Below are positions 47,645 through 58,588 of a stretch of DNA of 64,000 bases, one piece after another (position 1 is the first letter of the stretch; each line of letters starts with the position of its first letter). Both the position numbers and the translations under genes were made by a program. The DNA is from Mycoplasma phocoenae. GTDB taxonomy: Bacteria > Bacillota_I > Bacilli_A > Mycoplasmatales > Metamycoplasmataceae. The DNA is taken from assembly GCF_012934855.1 (NCBI RefSeq), contig NZ_CP051481.1, positions 372,001 through 436,000 of the forward strand, given 5' to 3'. Under the pieces are notes generated by a model. It was not told the origin of the DNA. It ran no database searches and saw only the letters and a program-made list of their open reading frames with translations.

Positions 47645-49834
47645 TTAGTCCCCTAAATTTTCTTTAATAGTTATTTGTTTGTATTTTTTAAGTTCCGAAT
47701 ATCATTCTTCATTGTTTTTTAATCATTCGCTTTCAATTACAATCGTGTCTAAAGCATTTCAATGGCTTGGACTTATTTCTGCTATTCTAACGTTTTTAGG
47801 TAAAATTAGCTTTCTGATTTTTGTATCATGAAATCCTTTAAATTCAAGCACATTATCCGGTAATTGAATTTCTTTAATTTTTGTTAAATTAAATCCACCA
47901 ACTTTAATGACGTTTTCTGGAATTTCGATTTTTGAAATAGTTGTTCAACCAAACCCATCTAAAATTTTAAGATTTTTAGGTAGATTGATTTCTTTAATTA
48001 AAGAGTTATATATGAAAGCATCATTGTACATTTCTTCAACTGTATCAGGTAAATATACATTAGTAATTTCAGAATTTTTACCTCCAAACCCACCTAGTTT
48101 TTTTAAATTTTTAGGTAAGGTAATTTCCGAGAATGAGTGATTGTAAAATGTTGATTGTTTTATAGTGTGTATAGTATTGGGTAAATCTATACTATAAATA
48201 TTCGAAAGATTTTCAAAACCACCCAATATTTCTAGACCATAATTCAATTTCAAGTTATTTAAAGGTGTGTTTGATAATGTGTCATCGTATATCTCCTTTA
48301 ATGATTTTGGCGCTATTAAAGATTTTACTTTTGTATTTTTAAAACCACCCAGTTTTTTTAAATTGTTTGGTAACACAATTTCACTTATCTTAGTGTCATC
48401 TAATGTGTTTTTGTGAATCACTTCTAAACTTTCTGGTAAGGAAATAGTTTTTATATGAGTACCGGCAAATCCTCCAAATTCTTTTAATTCTTTCGGCAAC
48501 GATATTTTATTAATTTTTGTGTAATCTAAAGTTTCTGGCAAAATTTTTTTCAATGTTTTCGGTAAATTGATATTTGAAATGTTTCAATACTTAAAACCAC
48601 CCAATTGCTCTAAGTTTTCTGGTAAAACTAAATTAACCTTGTCTGTTTGTATGTCATTATTTAAATCAAATGTATTAGCGTGTATTATTTTCACTGAGCT
48701 TGGTATTTGAATATCAGAAATAAATGTATGTTTAAAACCACCCAATATTTCAAGTTTTTTAGGTAATGATATTGAAAAAATATTGTTGTTTGAAAATGCA
48801 TCAGGCAGTATTTCGATTATTGAATCCGGTAAAGTTATTCTTCTTATTTTGGTTTGAGAAAATCCCCCTACACTTTTTAGAGTATTTGGTAAATTTACTG
48901 TAATTAATTTATTACAATTATCCAAAGTATTTGAACCTATTTTAATAGTACCGTTAGGAATTGTTATAGTTTCAATATTAGTGTAAGCAAAACCATTCAA
49001 TTCTTTTAAACTTTTAGGCAAGATAATGTTTTGTATTTCAGTATGATTCAACGTGTTAGGTTTTATAATTTGCACAGTTTCTGGAATAACGATATTTCTA
49101 ATATTAGTTCTTGAAAATCCTCCTAAAGTTATTAATTTTTTAGGCAATGTAATTTCACTGATAGGCGTGTTATTAAAACTATATTCTTCAATATGTGAAA
49201 TTGAATCTGGTAAATTAATTTTATTTATACCTGTTAAAGCAAATCCCCCAATTGATTTTATTCCGTCATGTAAATTCAGTTCAGTTATTCTAGTGTTATC
49301 TAAAGTATTTTTAAGTATTTTTGTTATTGACTCAGGCAGATTAATGGAACTAATTTTCGTATTGGCAAATCCTCCTAAGGTTTTTAAACCTTCATTTAAA
49401 TTCAATGTACTAATTCTTGTGTTGTCTAATGTGTGTAATTCAATTTCTGTTAATGATTGAGGTAAAGTTATGTTTTTTATTTTCGTATTGCTAAATCCAC
49501 CTAATTTCTTTAAACCTTCTGGGAGTTTAACTGTTTCAATAGATGTATTATCAAACGCACCCTCTTCTATAGCTTGCAGGTTTTTAGGTAAATTAATATG
49601 TTGCAACTTATAAAAATTCCTAAAAGCATTTTTACCAATTACTTTTACATTTTCTGGGATGGTAATGACTGAATCATTTTTATTGAATAATTCATCAGCA
49701 TCAGATTCTGATAAATATTCATCAATGATCTTTTTATTTTCTGAACAACTAACCAAAGTTGAAAAGCTAGTTACTGCAGTTAAAATAGACATAAATTTTC
49801 CAAATAGTAAAATTTTTTTATATTTTGTATTCAT
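47645..49834 (-). CDS. BspA-type leucine-rich-repeat surface lipoprotein
   Basis: 729 residues, with TGA Trp codons at the complement of 48584-48586, 47945-47947 and others. Signal peptide with lipobox LVSC (Cys30). From about residue 55 almost to the end it consists of LRR_5-like units of about 23 residues that alternate in two types: one ending in LGGFxxTKI (e.g. NLNEGLKTLGGFANTKISS) and one ending in NTLDNTRI (e.g. INLPESITKILKNTLDNTRI). At least 13 such pairs or partial pairs can be followed. The fold would be a long solenoid for surface binding. It starts 17 nt inside the P69 gene, so translation is coupled to the ABC transporter; AAAGGA precedes the ATG. Confidence 0.9.
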
Positions 49835-51569
49835 ATTTTTTCCTTTTAAATATCTTTTGGTTGATTAATATATTTATTGAATTTATTAATAGTATGCATA
49901 TTGTAGCTACTCATACATAGCTCATTGCTACTCTTGGTTTTGGTACTGTATTTATGTCTAAATTCATTCATATTTCATTTCCTAAGTGCAAATCTTCATT
50001 TGCGAACACACTATATGTTATTGAAGATCTAAAGGCTAATTCAAAATAAAATATTGATAAGCTGATAAATATATGTTTTATTGATGGTAATGCATATTTT
50101 TTATAAATATAGTTGTTAGAATAACCTTGTGATTTTAAGTTTTTAATTACTTCTTCGTCTAAATTATCAATGGCTTCTACTAATTGTTTTGATATGTTTG
50201 AGCTCTCATGTATTCCTAATAATATTAATATTAATAATAATGGTGAACTCAACAATGGTTTGAACAATAAGAATAAAACTACAGTTGGAATTAAACGGTT
50301 TAAAGAATTTAAATTTCTAGCTAAAAAATAAGTATATTTATTATTTAGTTTAGTACTCATAAATCTTAAATAAACCAATGAAATCAAAATAGTCAATGAC
50401 ATTGATAATAACGCAAACGTAAAGCATTCGGATAAAAGACTGAAAATACTATTCGAGCCTCTTCAATTCATTTCTCTGAAATCAGGAGTAAAAAATGCTT
50501 TTAAAAATTGTTTTGATGAATTGGAATTATGAGTTAAAAAAGGTGTTTGTATTAATACTATTACTGAATAAACAATTAATAATACAAGAATAATTGATAA
50601 AATGATTTGTTTATAATTTTTCTTTTTTGATAATTTTTTGTACAAGTCTTGTTTATTTTTTTCGATATATTTTAGTTCTTTTGTTTTGTGTTCAAATAAA
50701 CATTTTTTTAATTTGATATTTATAAATTCTAAACATAAAACAAATAAAATCAAAACAGTTAAAGGTATTCCTAATTCCTTAAAGAAGTATGTATCCTGAG
50801 AACCATGCTTTATTAAAGCACCTAAACCAGGTAAAGATAATATTCCTAATATTGATGTTCATCTGATATTGGATTCAAATGAAAACAGAAACAACGTTAA
50901 ATATCTATTTTTTATTCTTGGTAATATTTCTTTTTTAAAAGCATTAAATTTATTATTTCCTTGTTTTATAGACACATAATATTCATGTCTATCAATTGTG
51001 TCTAATATTTCACAATAGTATTTATGTAATCATAACCATGTGAATCAAATGTAAACAAATAATAAACTCATTTCATTCATAAAAGTACTGATAAACAGCT
51101 TAATAAAAACAATTTCTGGAATGGCTCTTATTATTAAAATAAGTATTCTATTAATTTTACTTAAATATTTATTAGTAACTAATTCTGTAGATACTAAAGA
51201 TGTCGCGAATGCTAGTAAAAATCCTATAAATGTACCCACTAATCCATATTTAATAGATATATATAAAAATTTAAAAACTAATTTGATTAAATTTGTTTCA
51301 GTGTATAAACCTCAAAAAGAACTTTTATTTTTAAATTCAAATAAATTTGAAGTTTTTTTTATAAAAATGTCAATATTTTCAATTCTTATTTTGTTGGAAA
51401 TACTGAATCACAAACCGATAATTAAAGCTATAAATAATAGTAAAAATATATGAAAATAAAAAGGTCTAATTTTTTTGGAAGATTTATCAGAATAACTTTC
51501 TACTTGATAGTAAAAAAAATTTTTATTAATTTTTATTTGTTTTTTTGAATTATTTTTTCTATTTCTCAT
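49818..51569 (-). CDS. ABC transporter permease (P69-type, fused PhnE-like)
   Basis: 583 residues, with several TGA Trp codons that split it into fragments under the standard code. Two copies of a six-helix MetI/PhnE-type permease domain lie in one chain: the first from about residue 90 to 300 (GLVGTFIGFLLAFATSL, then loop ILPRIKNRYLTLFLFSFESNIR) and the second from about 365 to 560 (SMSLTILISLVYLRF, then ALPSIKHIFISLSIFYFEL). It corresponds to P69 of the P37-P29-P69 system. It overlaps P29 by 37 nt and the LRR gene by 17 nt. The substrate is probably thiamine or TPP, judging from P37 and the riboswitch. Confidence 0.88.
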
Positions 51570-52291
51570 TCTTTGATATCCTTAGTTAGTTTATTCAATT
51601 GAATTGAATTATCTTTTATTCCAATAACTCTATCAAAATGGGTTTTTAAAAAGGATAAATCGTGTATATTCACTAAAATAGTTAATTGTTTCTCTTTTTT
51701 TAGTTGCTTTAAAATATCTAGTACATCTTGTGATGTTTGTCGATCTAGATTGCTAGTGGGTTCATCAGCTAATATTAGTTCAGAATTTTTTACTAATAAC
51801 TTAACTATTTCTACACGTTGTTGTTGACCTCCACTCAAATCAGATACTCTATAAAATGCTTTGCTTAATATATTTAAATCATCCAATTGCTTAAATATAT
51901 TAATTTTTTGTTCGTTTGTTATTAAAGAAAATAACTTATAAAAATTATTTTTATATTGAGTTATAGATCTTTTTACATTCATAAATACACTATCTGAAAT
52001 TATTAAATTAGGTTTCTGAGTCAAAAAACCAATTTTGTCAATTATCTTCTTTCATTCTTTAGGTTTTATTTCGTTGATGTTTGAGCCGAATAATGATATT
52101 ATCCCGCTTTGAGGTAAAATACTTTTAACTAATAATTTAAATAATGTACTTTTACCCACACCGCTACTACCTATAATTGCTACCATTTCACCTTTTTTAA
52201 TATCCAAATTAATATCATTAAATATTTTTAAATTTTTTGAATAATTGAATGACAGATTTTTAATTTCTAATATTTTTTGCTTAGATTTCAT
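51533..52291 (-). CDS. ABC transporter ATP-binding protein (P29-type)
   Basis: 252 residues, with TGA Trp codons at 52052-52054 and 51566-51568. The ATG at 52291 is chosen; a TTG directly before it is possible. Walker A GSSGVGKST (about residues 38-46), ABC signature LSGGQQQR, Walker B LILADEPTSNLDRQ and the switch His in VNIHDLSF are all intact, so it should be an active ATPase. It is closest to the PhnC-type importers. It starts 11 nt inside the P37 gene. Confidence 0.92.
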
Positions 52292-53582
52292 CAATTAAAT
52301 CCTTTGTTGTTTCAGCTTGAATTTGCAATAATATAAACTTTTTAAACAACTCTTTATCAATTTTCGAAAATCTATTGTACCCAGTATATGCGCCATACAA
52401 ATTATCTTCTATGTTAAATGATTGCAATGTCTGACTTATTAAATCTACTTGTTTATCACTTAAGTTTCTTCTCCCTAATACTACATCATAACCTGCAGGA
52501 TTAGTAAATATAAATGTTCTGATTACCTTGTTATTAGGATCATTAAACTTTTGTTTCGATACAAATCCATCGGGTTTGAAATAATTATCACCTTTTGTAT
52601 TAAGAATTCAATTTAATTCTCCTTCTGGAGAAAAACCTATTTTAGGAACGATTCCAGATGTGGCTTTTCCCAATGTTTTTTTTATATGTAAATTTTTAAC
52701 AACGTTTTTGTTTTGCGTATTACTAAAATATTCGTTTAATTCTTTTATTGTTTTACCAAAGTGACGAGCCATTAAAGCTACTTGATATTTATAACCGCTA
52801 GCACTGTCAGTGTTTTCAAACGTAATTCCATGACTAACAAATTTGAAAAAGTTTTTATCTTCCCAATCTTTTTTTATTTGATTTCTTTCAGACTCATTAC
52901 CGGCTATATATATAGCTCCTCTATAAATATTAGTTAATTCATTTTTTTTATAAAATTCTGAATAAGCCGAATTTTCAAACAATGGTTTATCTTTAGTTCA
53001 GTCTGGGTATTCTAAATTTGTATTTTTAAATCAATGAATATTGTTTTGATCGGCTGATTCTAATAATTCTTTATTCATTTTGTTGCGAGTGTAATACGTA
53101 TTTGCATTAGTTTGCCATATAAATTTTTTAGTATTTGTTTGCGCTACTAGTTTTATTGTGGGGTTAAATTGATAATCAGGGTTTTCAATACCTAAAAACT
53201 TAGTGTATAAATTCGTATAATTCATAATACCGATATCATATTTTTTATTATCAGCTTCTAATTCGTTGTATATAGTATTAGCATCATTTTGAACTTGGAA
53301 ATTAAATTTGACATTTTTTAAATTTTTAGTTAAAGGATCTTTATTTTTTAAGTCATTAAAACGTTTATTTAACTCTTTGACAAAATTTAAACCATCAGGG
53401 CTACCTCGGAAACCAGGGTTGATATATTTATTATATATTGTAATTTCTGTGTCTCATTTACTTTTAATGTCTTCTAAATTTTCAACATCTATAGTTTTTT
53501 CGTTAGTGGTACACGAAATTGCCAATGCAGGTGTTGTTATACTAAAAAGAGATGTTATTAATTTCACTGTTTTAAATTTCAT
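52281..53582 (-). CDS. P37/Cypl-like thiamine-binding lipoprotein
   Basis: 433 residues, with TGA Trp codons. Signal peptide MKFKTVKLITSLFSITTPAL with lipobox AISC (Cys24). The mature part, with INPGFRGSPDGLNFVKELN near the N-terminus, GIMNYTNLYTKFLG, VSHGITFENTDSASGYKYQ and PAGYDVVLGRR, is of the extracytoplasmic phosphonate-type binding fold and matches the mycoplasma P37 (Cypl) group. Family knowledge: P37/Cypl and MG289 bind thiamine pyrophosphate or thiamine. Consistent with this, a TPP riboswitch precedes the gene. First gene of the transporter unit; AGGAG is the ribosome site. Confidence 0.92.
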
Positions 53583-53589
53583 AATAAAA

Positions 53590-53625
53590 AACTCCTATCA
53601 TACTTGACAAGAGTTCGTATATTAA
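53590..53625 (-). promoter_or_regulatory. Shine-Dalgarno-sequestering hairpin of the riboswitch
   Basis: In the transcript AACTCTT (complement of 53619-53625) can pair with AGGAGTT (53590-53596), which contains the P37 Shine-Dalgarno sequence; six T follow, so weak termination is also possible. The alternative CTTGTCAA (53614-53621) pairs perfectly with TTGACAAG at 53700-53707. The two pairings exclude each other. Confidence 0.65.
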
Positions 53626-53627
53626 AA

Positions 53628-53707
53628 AAACAACTACGCTACGCATGCATTACCATGATCAGCTTATAGGTATAATCTCAACCGTCCATAGACAGTACCC
53701 TTGTCAA
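53628..53707 (-). ncRNA. TPP riboswitch (THI element)
   Basis: Transcript on the minus strand, from TTGACAAGGGTACTG to GCGTAGTTGT. It contains the two conserved aptamer blocks: GGTTGAGATTATACC (consensus CTGAGA-TTATACC; pyrimidine-binding arm) and GCTGATCATGGTAATGC-ATGCGTAG (consensus CTGATC-GGTAATGC-GCGTAG; pyrophosphate arm). P1 is closed by ACAA/TTGT. It lies between the promoter and the P37 gene. Secondary structure was judged by eye, without a covariance search. Confidence 0.92.
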
Positions 53708-53711
53708 TTAA

Positions 53712-53720
53712 ATTATATCA
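53712..53720 (-). promoter_or_regulatory. Extended -10 promoter of the P37 operon
   Basis: TGA-TATAAT on the minus strand, 4-5 nt upstream of the riboswitch, so transcription starts at or just before the aptamer. Confidence 0.75.
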
Positions 53721-53804
53721 AATTACGTATATTCGATTTTAAAAAGTAAGTAAGCTTTATTTTTATAAATATTTATCAATATACGTGTTTTTAATAAAAA
53801 AACA

Positions 53805-53852
53805 AAAATAACACATAAATCGATAAATATATACCGAATAACGTGTTATTTT
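53805..53852 (-). terminator. Terminator after tex
   Basis: On the minus strand AAAATAACAC (53843-53852) pairs with GTGTTATTTT (53805-53814), followed by T-rich sequence; the loop is long (28 nt). It lies between the tex stop and the P37 promoter. Nothing else is seen in this gap besides the promoter and riboswitch. Confidence 0.6.
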
Positions 53853-53859
53853 AAAAAAG

Positions 53860-56004
53860 TTATTTCTTTGTTATTAATTTTGCTGCAATACGATTACGTG
53901 CTGTATCAATATTAATAATTTCAATATTAATTTTTTGCCCTACTGACAATACTTCGCTTGGATGTTTAATGTATTTTTCTCCCATTTTAGAAATATGTAT
54001 CAATGCAGCTTCTTTAATACCAATATACACAAATGCTCCAAAATCAGTAATGTTTTCAACTGTACCTGGCAATTGCATCCCTATTTTAAGTTCGTCTTTA
54101 TCCAAAATATCATCGCGTAAAATTAAACCATCTTTTGAATCTCTGATATCTTTAGTTGGATTGGTTAAGGAATCAATAATTAACTCAATCTCATATTGAT
54201 TTGAATTCAATTTTTTAGCTAATTCGTTTTTATCTGCTTTATTTAATAAATCGATATCTATGTTTTCTAAATTAATGTTTAATTGTTTAATTAAAGCTTC
54301 AGCTTTGTCATAACTTTCTGGGTGAATTTGAGTTCTATCGAAAAAGTTTTCTGAATTATGAATTCTTAAAAAACCAATGGCTTGTTCAAAAGTTTTAGCC
54401 CCTAAGCCTTTAACTTTTTTGATTTGATTACGATTTCTGAATTTACCAATTTCATTTCTGTATTCAACAATATTTGATGCTATTTTAGCTGATAATCCTG
54501 AAATATAAGCCAAAATTTCTTTTGTTGCAGTATTAACATCAACACCTACTTGGTTAACTACTTTGTTAACTTTAAAGCCTAATGCTTGCATTAATTCTTT
54601 CTGATTTAAATCATGTTGATATTGACCAACACCAATTGATTTGGGATCGATTTTTACTAATTCATTCAATGGGTCTTGGAATTTACGTCCGATGTTAATT
54701 GCGCTTCTTTCTTCAACACTTAATTCAGGGAATTCATCAATCGCAATTTTTGAGGCTGAATAAACGCTTGCTCCGACTTCTGATACAATGGCGTATTTAA
54801 TGTGTTTGAAGCTAGGATGAGATTTTAACACTTTGGCCACAAATGTTTCCGTTTCTCTTGATGCTGTTCCATTACCAATTACAATAATGTCTGGTTTAAA
54901 TTTATTAATTATTTGTACCATTATTGAATATGCTTGTTCAGTATGGTTTTGAGGTGGATTTGGGAACATTTTAGCTTTATATAAGAATTCTCCAGTTGGC
55001 GAAATAATGGCAATTTTGCATCCATTAGCAAATGCGGGGTCAATCGCTAAAATTGTTTTATTTTTTACAGCCGGCGCTAATAACATTTCTTCTAAATTAG
55101 CAGCAAATAATTCAATCGCGGATTTTTCTGCTCTTGCAAATAAATCGCTTTTAATCTCGCGCTCTATAGAAGGTAAAATTAAACGATCAAGCGCATCTTC
55201 ATAACTATTGACAATAATCGGTCCTGTTGAAGGGATTTTGTAATATATTTTATTCATTTTTTGTTTCATAAAACTTTTTGAATAATCAAATGTGTATGAA
55301 ATAATTTTTTCATCTTCTGCACGTGATATTGCTAATACTCTGTGATTTGCAATTCTTTTTACAGGTTCGCTGTAGTCGTAATAATTTTTATATGCTTGTT
55401 TTTCATCTTTAGTAGCTGCCCCACGTTTTATCTTTGTTACAATTTTTCCGAAATGATTGATTTGATTTTTTACATATTCACGGGCTTCAATGTTAGTGCT
55501 CATTATTTGACTGATAATAAATTGAGCTTGTTCTATAGCGAATTCAATCGTTGTAACTTGCTCAGTTAAATACTTTTTAGCTTCTTCGTATGGATTGAAT
55601 TTTCTATCATTAGCTTCCATAATTGATATTGCTAATGGTTCTAGGCCTAAAGCTATAGCTTCAGTTGCCTTGGTTTTTTTACCCACTTTAAAAGGTTCGT
55701 AAATATTTTCAACTTCTGATTTTGTTACTGCGTTGTTAATTTTTGCTTCGATTTCAGGTGTTAATAATTTATTGTTTTTCAATATTTCAATAATTGCATC
55801 TTTACGTTTATTTAATTCGACATCGTATTGATAAATCTTATCAATCGATTCTACTTGTTCTTCGTCTAATCCTCCAGTTGCATCCTTACGGTAACGACTT
55901 ATAAACGGGACTGTCGCTCCCTCGGCAAGCAATTTTAAAACTGTTTCAACTTGCTGCTCTTTAATTTTTAATTGTTTGGCTACAAATTCAATACTTTTAT
56001 TCAT
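53860..56004 (-). CDS. tex: Tex-family RNA-binding protein (S1 domain)
   Basis: 714 residues, with no internal TGA codon. N-terminal Tex helix-turn-helix part (VETVLKLLAEGATVPFISRYRKDATGGLDEEQV), the YqgF-like RNase H domain (KTILAIDPAFANGCKIAII, IVIGNGTASRETE), helix-hairpin-helix pair (KKVKGLGAKTFEQAIGFLRI) and C-terminal S1 domain (GMQLPGTVENITDFGAFVYIG). Widely conserved cytoplasmic protein, linked to transcription and nucleic-acid processing. Directly downstream of the DegV gene (8-nt gap), with AGGAG as ribosome site. Confidence 0.95.
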   Translation of the reverse strand: MNKSIEFVAKQLKIKEQQVETVLKLLAEGATVPFISRYRKDATGGLDEEQVESIDKIYQYDVELNKRKDAIIEILKNNKLLTPEIEAKINNAVTKSEVENIYEPFKVGKKTKATEAIALGLEPLAISIMEANDRKFNPYEEAKKYLTEQVTTIEFAIEQAQFIISQIMSTNIEAREYVKNQINHFGKIVTKIKRGAATKDEKQAYKNYYDYSEPVKRIANHRVLAISRAEDEKIISYTFDYSKSFMKQKMNKIYYKIPSTGPIIVNSYEDALDRLILPSIEREIKSDLFARAEKSAIELFAANLEEMLLAPAVKNKTILAIDPAFANGCKIAIISPTGEFLYKAKMFPNPPQNHTEQAYSIMVQIINKFKPDIIVIGNGTASRETETFVAKVLKSHPSFKHIKYAIVSEVGASVYSASKIAIDEFPELSVEERSAINIGRKFQDPLNELVKIDPKSIGVGQYQHDLNQKELMQALGFKVNKVVNQVGVDVNTATKEILAYISGLSAKIASNIVEYRNEIGKFRNRNQIKKVKGLGAKTFEQAIGFLRIHNSENFFDRTQIHPESYDKAEALIKQLNINLENIDIDLLNKADKNELAKKLNSNQYEIELIIDSLTNPTKDIRDSKDGLILRDDILDKDELKIGMQLPGTVENITDFGAFVYIGIKEAALIHISKMGEKYIKHPSEVLSVGQKINIEIINIDTARNRIAAKLITKK

Positions 56005-56012
56005 TTTTACTC

Positions 56013-56879
56013 CTATCTTGATTTAATTTCTTTTAATTTATCTAAATATTTTTCAATCAATTTTTCACCATATTCAGTAACTACAGAAATCGCGTCTTTT
56101 CCTGTATGGACTGAGATACATGGGGCGATTGTTGTTATAAATGGTTCATCTGTTTCCGTGTATTCCTGGATTTGTTTTGCATAATTATTTACATTTTTAT
56201 TATCAGCATGTAAAACAACAATACGTTTATTTTGATTTTTTTCTTGAATTTCTTTTGCAACTTTTAAAATTGTTTTTTCAAACACTCGACCTTTGCCATA
56301 TTTTTCAAGACCGCCGTGCTCCAATTTTATTATTGGCACAATTTTTAATAATTTAGCCATTGATGCTGCTGCCGGACTTAATCTCCCGCCTCTTAATAAT
56401 GCATCAGTATTTGCGGGCATTAACATAACATCGCATTTGTGTGTTGAAAAAATTTCAATAGCTTTTTCAAAAGGAACCCCATTTTTTATTCTTTCCTCAA
56501 ATTCCAATAATTGTAATACAATCATTGCTTGCAATCCTTCAGAAGGAACTATAAAAACTTTTTCATCATCTTGAAAAGCAACTTTGATGTTTTGGTATTG
56601 ACTTGAAAGTTTTATACAAATTGGATAAAAAACAACCAAATCATGAGTTTCTTTTAATTTGTTAATCATTTCGATTGCATAACCAAGCTTAGAAGCGCTT
56701 GTTAGTACTTTTGAATCTTGCTTTATATGTTTAAAAACTGTTGAATAATCAACACTTACACCATCTTCGTATGTCACTCCATCGATTTCGATTTGAATTG
56801 GTAGATAATGTCAACCAATAGAGTTTGCTTGTTTTTCTGTTAATCCAGAACTTGAATCTATTACGATAGCTATTTTCAT
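56013..56879 (-). CDS. DegV family fatty-acid-binding protein
   Basis: 288 residues. The start is the ATG at 56879, giving MKIAIVIDSSSGLTEKQ; the first 34 residues precede a TGA Trp region that hides them under the standard code. DSSSGL is the DegV N-terminal signature. Conserved SxPSEGLQ-like VPSEGLQAMIV and GRLSPAA follow. DegV proteins bind a fatty acid in the cleft between two domains and act as FakB-type partners of a fatty acid kinase in Firmicutes. Upstream of tex in the same direction; divergent from tyrS. Confidence 0.9.
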
Positions 56880-57013
56880 GATATTACCCCGTTTTATAAT
56901 ATATTTATTTCATATACATTTAATATTGAATTATATTATAATCATTTATAATAATTTTAAAAGGGACAATATTATACTTAAGTCGTCGTTGTTTCTTACC
57001 AGTAAGGAGTATT

Positions 57014-58240
57014 ATGAGAAAACTAATTAAGGATTTACAAGATCGTGAAATATTGAAAGATGTTTCAAATTTTGATAAATTATATTCTTTGGAAAAATCT
57101 AGCGGAGTATATACGGGTTTTGACCCAACTGCCAAATCATTACATTTGGGTAATTACATCACCATAATTAATTTAATGAGATTTAAAAATGCGGGTTATA
57201 AAGTTTATGCGATCGTTGGGGGAGTTACTGGAATGATTGGTGATCCGTCATTTCGTGATAGCGAAAGAAAATTTTTAAGCGATGAGGAATTATTAAATAA
57301 TAAAAATCACATTATTAAACAATTACAATCTTTTGGATTAGAAGTTATTGATAACTATGATTTTTATAAAAATATGACAATTGTTGATTTTTTAAAAACA
57401 GTTGGTAAACATGCGAATGTTAATTATATGCTAGCGAAAGACTCAGTTAAACAACGTTTAGAAAACGGGATGACTTTTACTGAATTTACTTATCAATTAT
57501 TTCAAGGGTGAGACTTTAAAGAATTGTATGAAAAACACAATGTAATGGTACAAATGGGTGGAAGTGATCAGTGAGGTAATATAACTACTGGATTAGAAAT
57601 GATTAAAAACATTCATGGAGATAACCATAAAGCTGTGGCACTGACAAGTAATCTATTAACAGGATCAAACGGTAAAAAAATTGGTAAAAGTTATGGCGGA
57701 GGATCATTGTGATTAGATCCAATAATGACAAGTCCATACAATATCTATCAATATTTAATAAATCAATCAGATGAAGATGTTGAGAAATTAATGAAGTGAT
57801 TAACGTTTTTAACTATTGATGAAATTTCGCAAATTATGACACAACATAATGAAAATAAACGCGAAAGAATAGCACAAAAAAGATTGGCATTTGAAACAGT
57901 TAAAATTATTCATTCGGAACAAATTGCAAAACAATGTGTATCGGTTAGTGAAAAATTATTTAGTAATACTTTATTGGATTTAACACTTGATGATATTGAA
58001 TTATTAAAAGGATTTTTAAAAACATATCAGTACAATAATGAGTCAGTTATAGATTTTATGACCGGAAATAAAATTGTTTCTTCTCGTCGTGAATTTCGTG
58101 AATTCATGAATAATGAATCAATAAGATATGATGATTATATAGTGACTGATGAAAATGAATTAATTAAATTTAATAATTTTGAAAATAGATATGTTTTACT
58201 GAAAAAAAATAAAAAAGAATTCATTATCATTGAAAAATAA
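57014..58240 (+). CDS. tyrS: Tyrosyl-tRNA synthetase
   Basis: 408 residues, with TGA Trp codons. Class I motif HLGNY (in KSLHLGNYITIINL) and the KMSKS variant KIGKS (in GSNGKKIGKS). GGSDQWGNITTG is the tyrosine-binding region. C-terminal S4 RNA-binding domain, VSSRREFREFMNNESI. Preceded by AAGGAG, with a small CTTA/TAAG hairpin partly covering it. Monocistronic, with its own terminator. No T-box leader is seen. Confidence 0.96.
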
Positions 58241-58245
58241 TTAAT

Positions 58246-58273
58246 AAAAATACTTGCCAAACAAGTATTTTTT
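58246..58273 (+). terminator. Terminator after tyrS
   Basis: AAAAATACTTG, loop CCAAA, CAAGTATTTTTTT. A perfect 11-bp stem with a T tail. Confidence 0.9.
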
Positions 58274-58280
58274 TATATAA

Positions 58281-58304
58281 AAAAAACAACACCAATTGAT
58301 GTTG
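58281..58304 (-). terminator. Terminator after rpmA
   Basis: On the minus strand CAACATC, loop AATT, GGTGTTG, then eight T. It has one G-T pair; the stem lies 15 nt after the rpmA stop. Confidence 0.8.
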
Positions 58305-58318
58305 CTTTTAAAAAGATG

Positions 58319-58582
58319 TTATTCTTCTTCTACTATTTCATAAACTGAAGCATATTTTCTATTACGTCTTGATTCGTATTTTACAATACCATCAACTAAT
58401 GCGTATAGAGTGTCATCTTTACCAATACCAACGTTTTTACCTGGGAAAATTTTTGTTCCTCTTTGACGATAAATAATTCCCCCAGCTAATGTAAATTGTC
58501 CGTCTGCTAATTTAGCACCAAGTCTTCTTCCGGCCGAATCACGGCCGTTATGGGTACTTCCACCTGCTTTTGTTTTTGCCAT
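58319..58582 (-). CDS. rpmA: 50S ribosomal protein L27
   Basis: 87 residues. [20 protein letters not shown] is the mature-type L27 start, whose N-terminal tail reaches the peptidyl-transferase centre; [15 protein letters not shown] is the core. Firmicute L27 often has an extra N-terminal peptide (LQFFA site) cut by the protease Prp, whose gene sits between rplU and rpmA. Here neither the extension nor a Prp gene is present: only 6 nt separate rplU from rpmA. Confidence 0.97.
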   Translation of the reverse strand: MAKTKAGGSTHNGRDSAGRRLGAKLADGQFTLAGGIIYRQRGTKIFPGKNVGIGKDDTLYALVDGIVKYESRRNRKYASVYEIVEEE

Positions 58583-58588
58583 TGCTTA

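Noticed and set aside
47645-49834. Regularly spaced repeats on the minus strand that could suggest a CRISPR array
   Set aside because: The repeats are degenerate at DNA level and keep an open reading frame with LRR character; there are no identical direct repeats with unique spacers and no cas genes.
52292-52294. TTG start for the P29 gene
   Set aside because: The next codon is ATG (complement of 52289-52291), which is the more likely start; the TTG would add a single residue.
56983-57010. Small hairpin covering the tyrS ribosome site as a regulatory element
   Set aside because: The stem is only 4 bp (CTTA/TAAG) and no T-box motifs are seen; it is too weak to claim.
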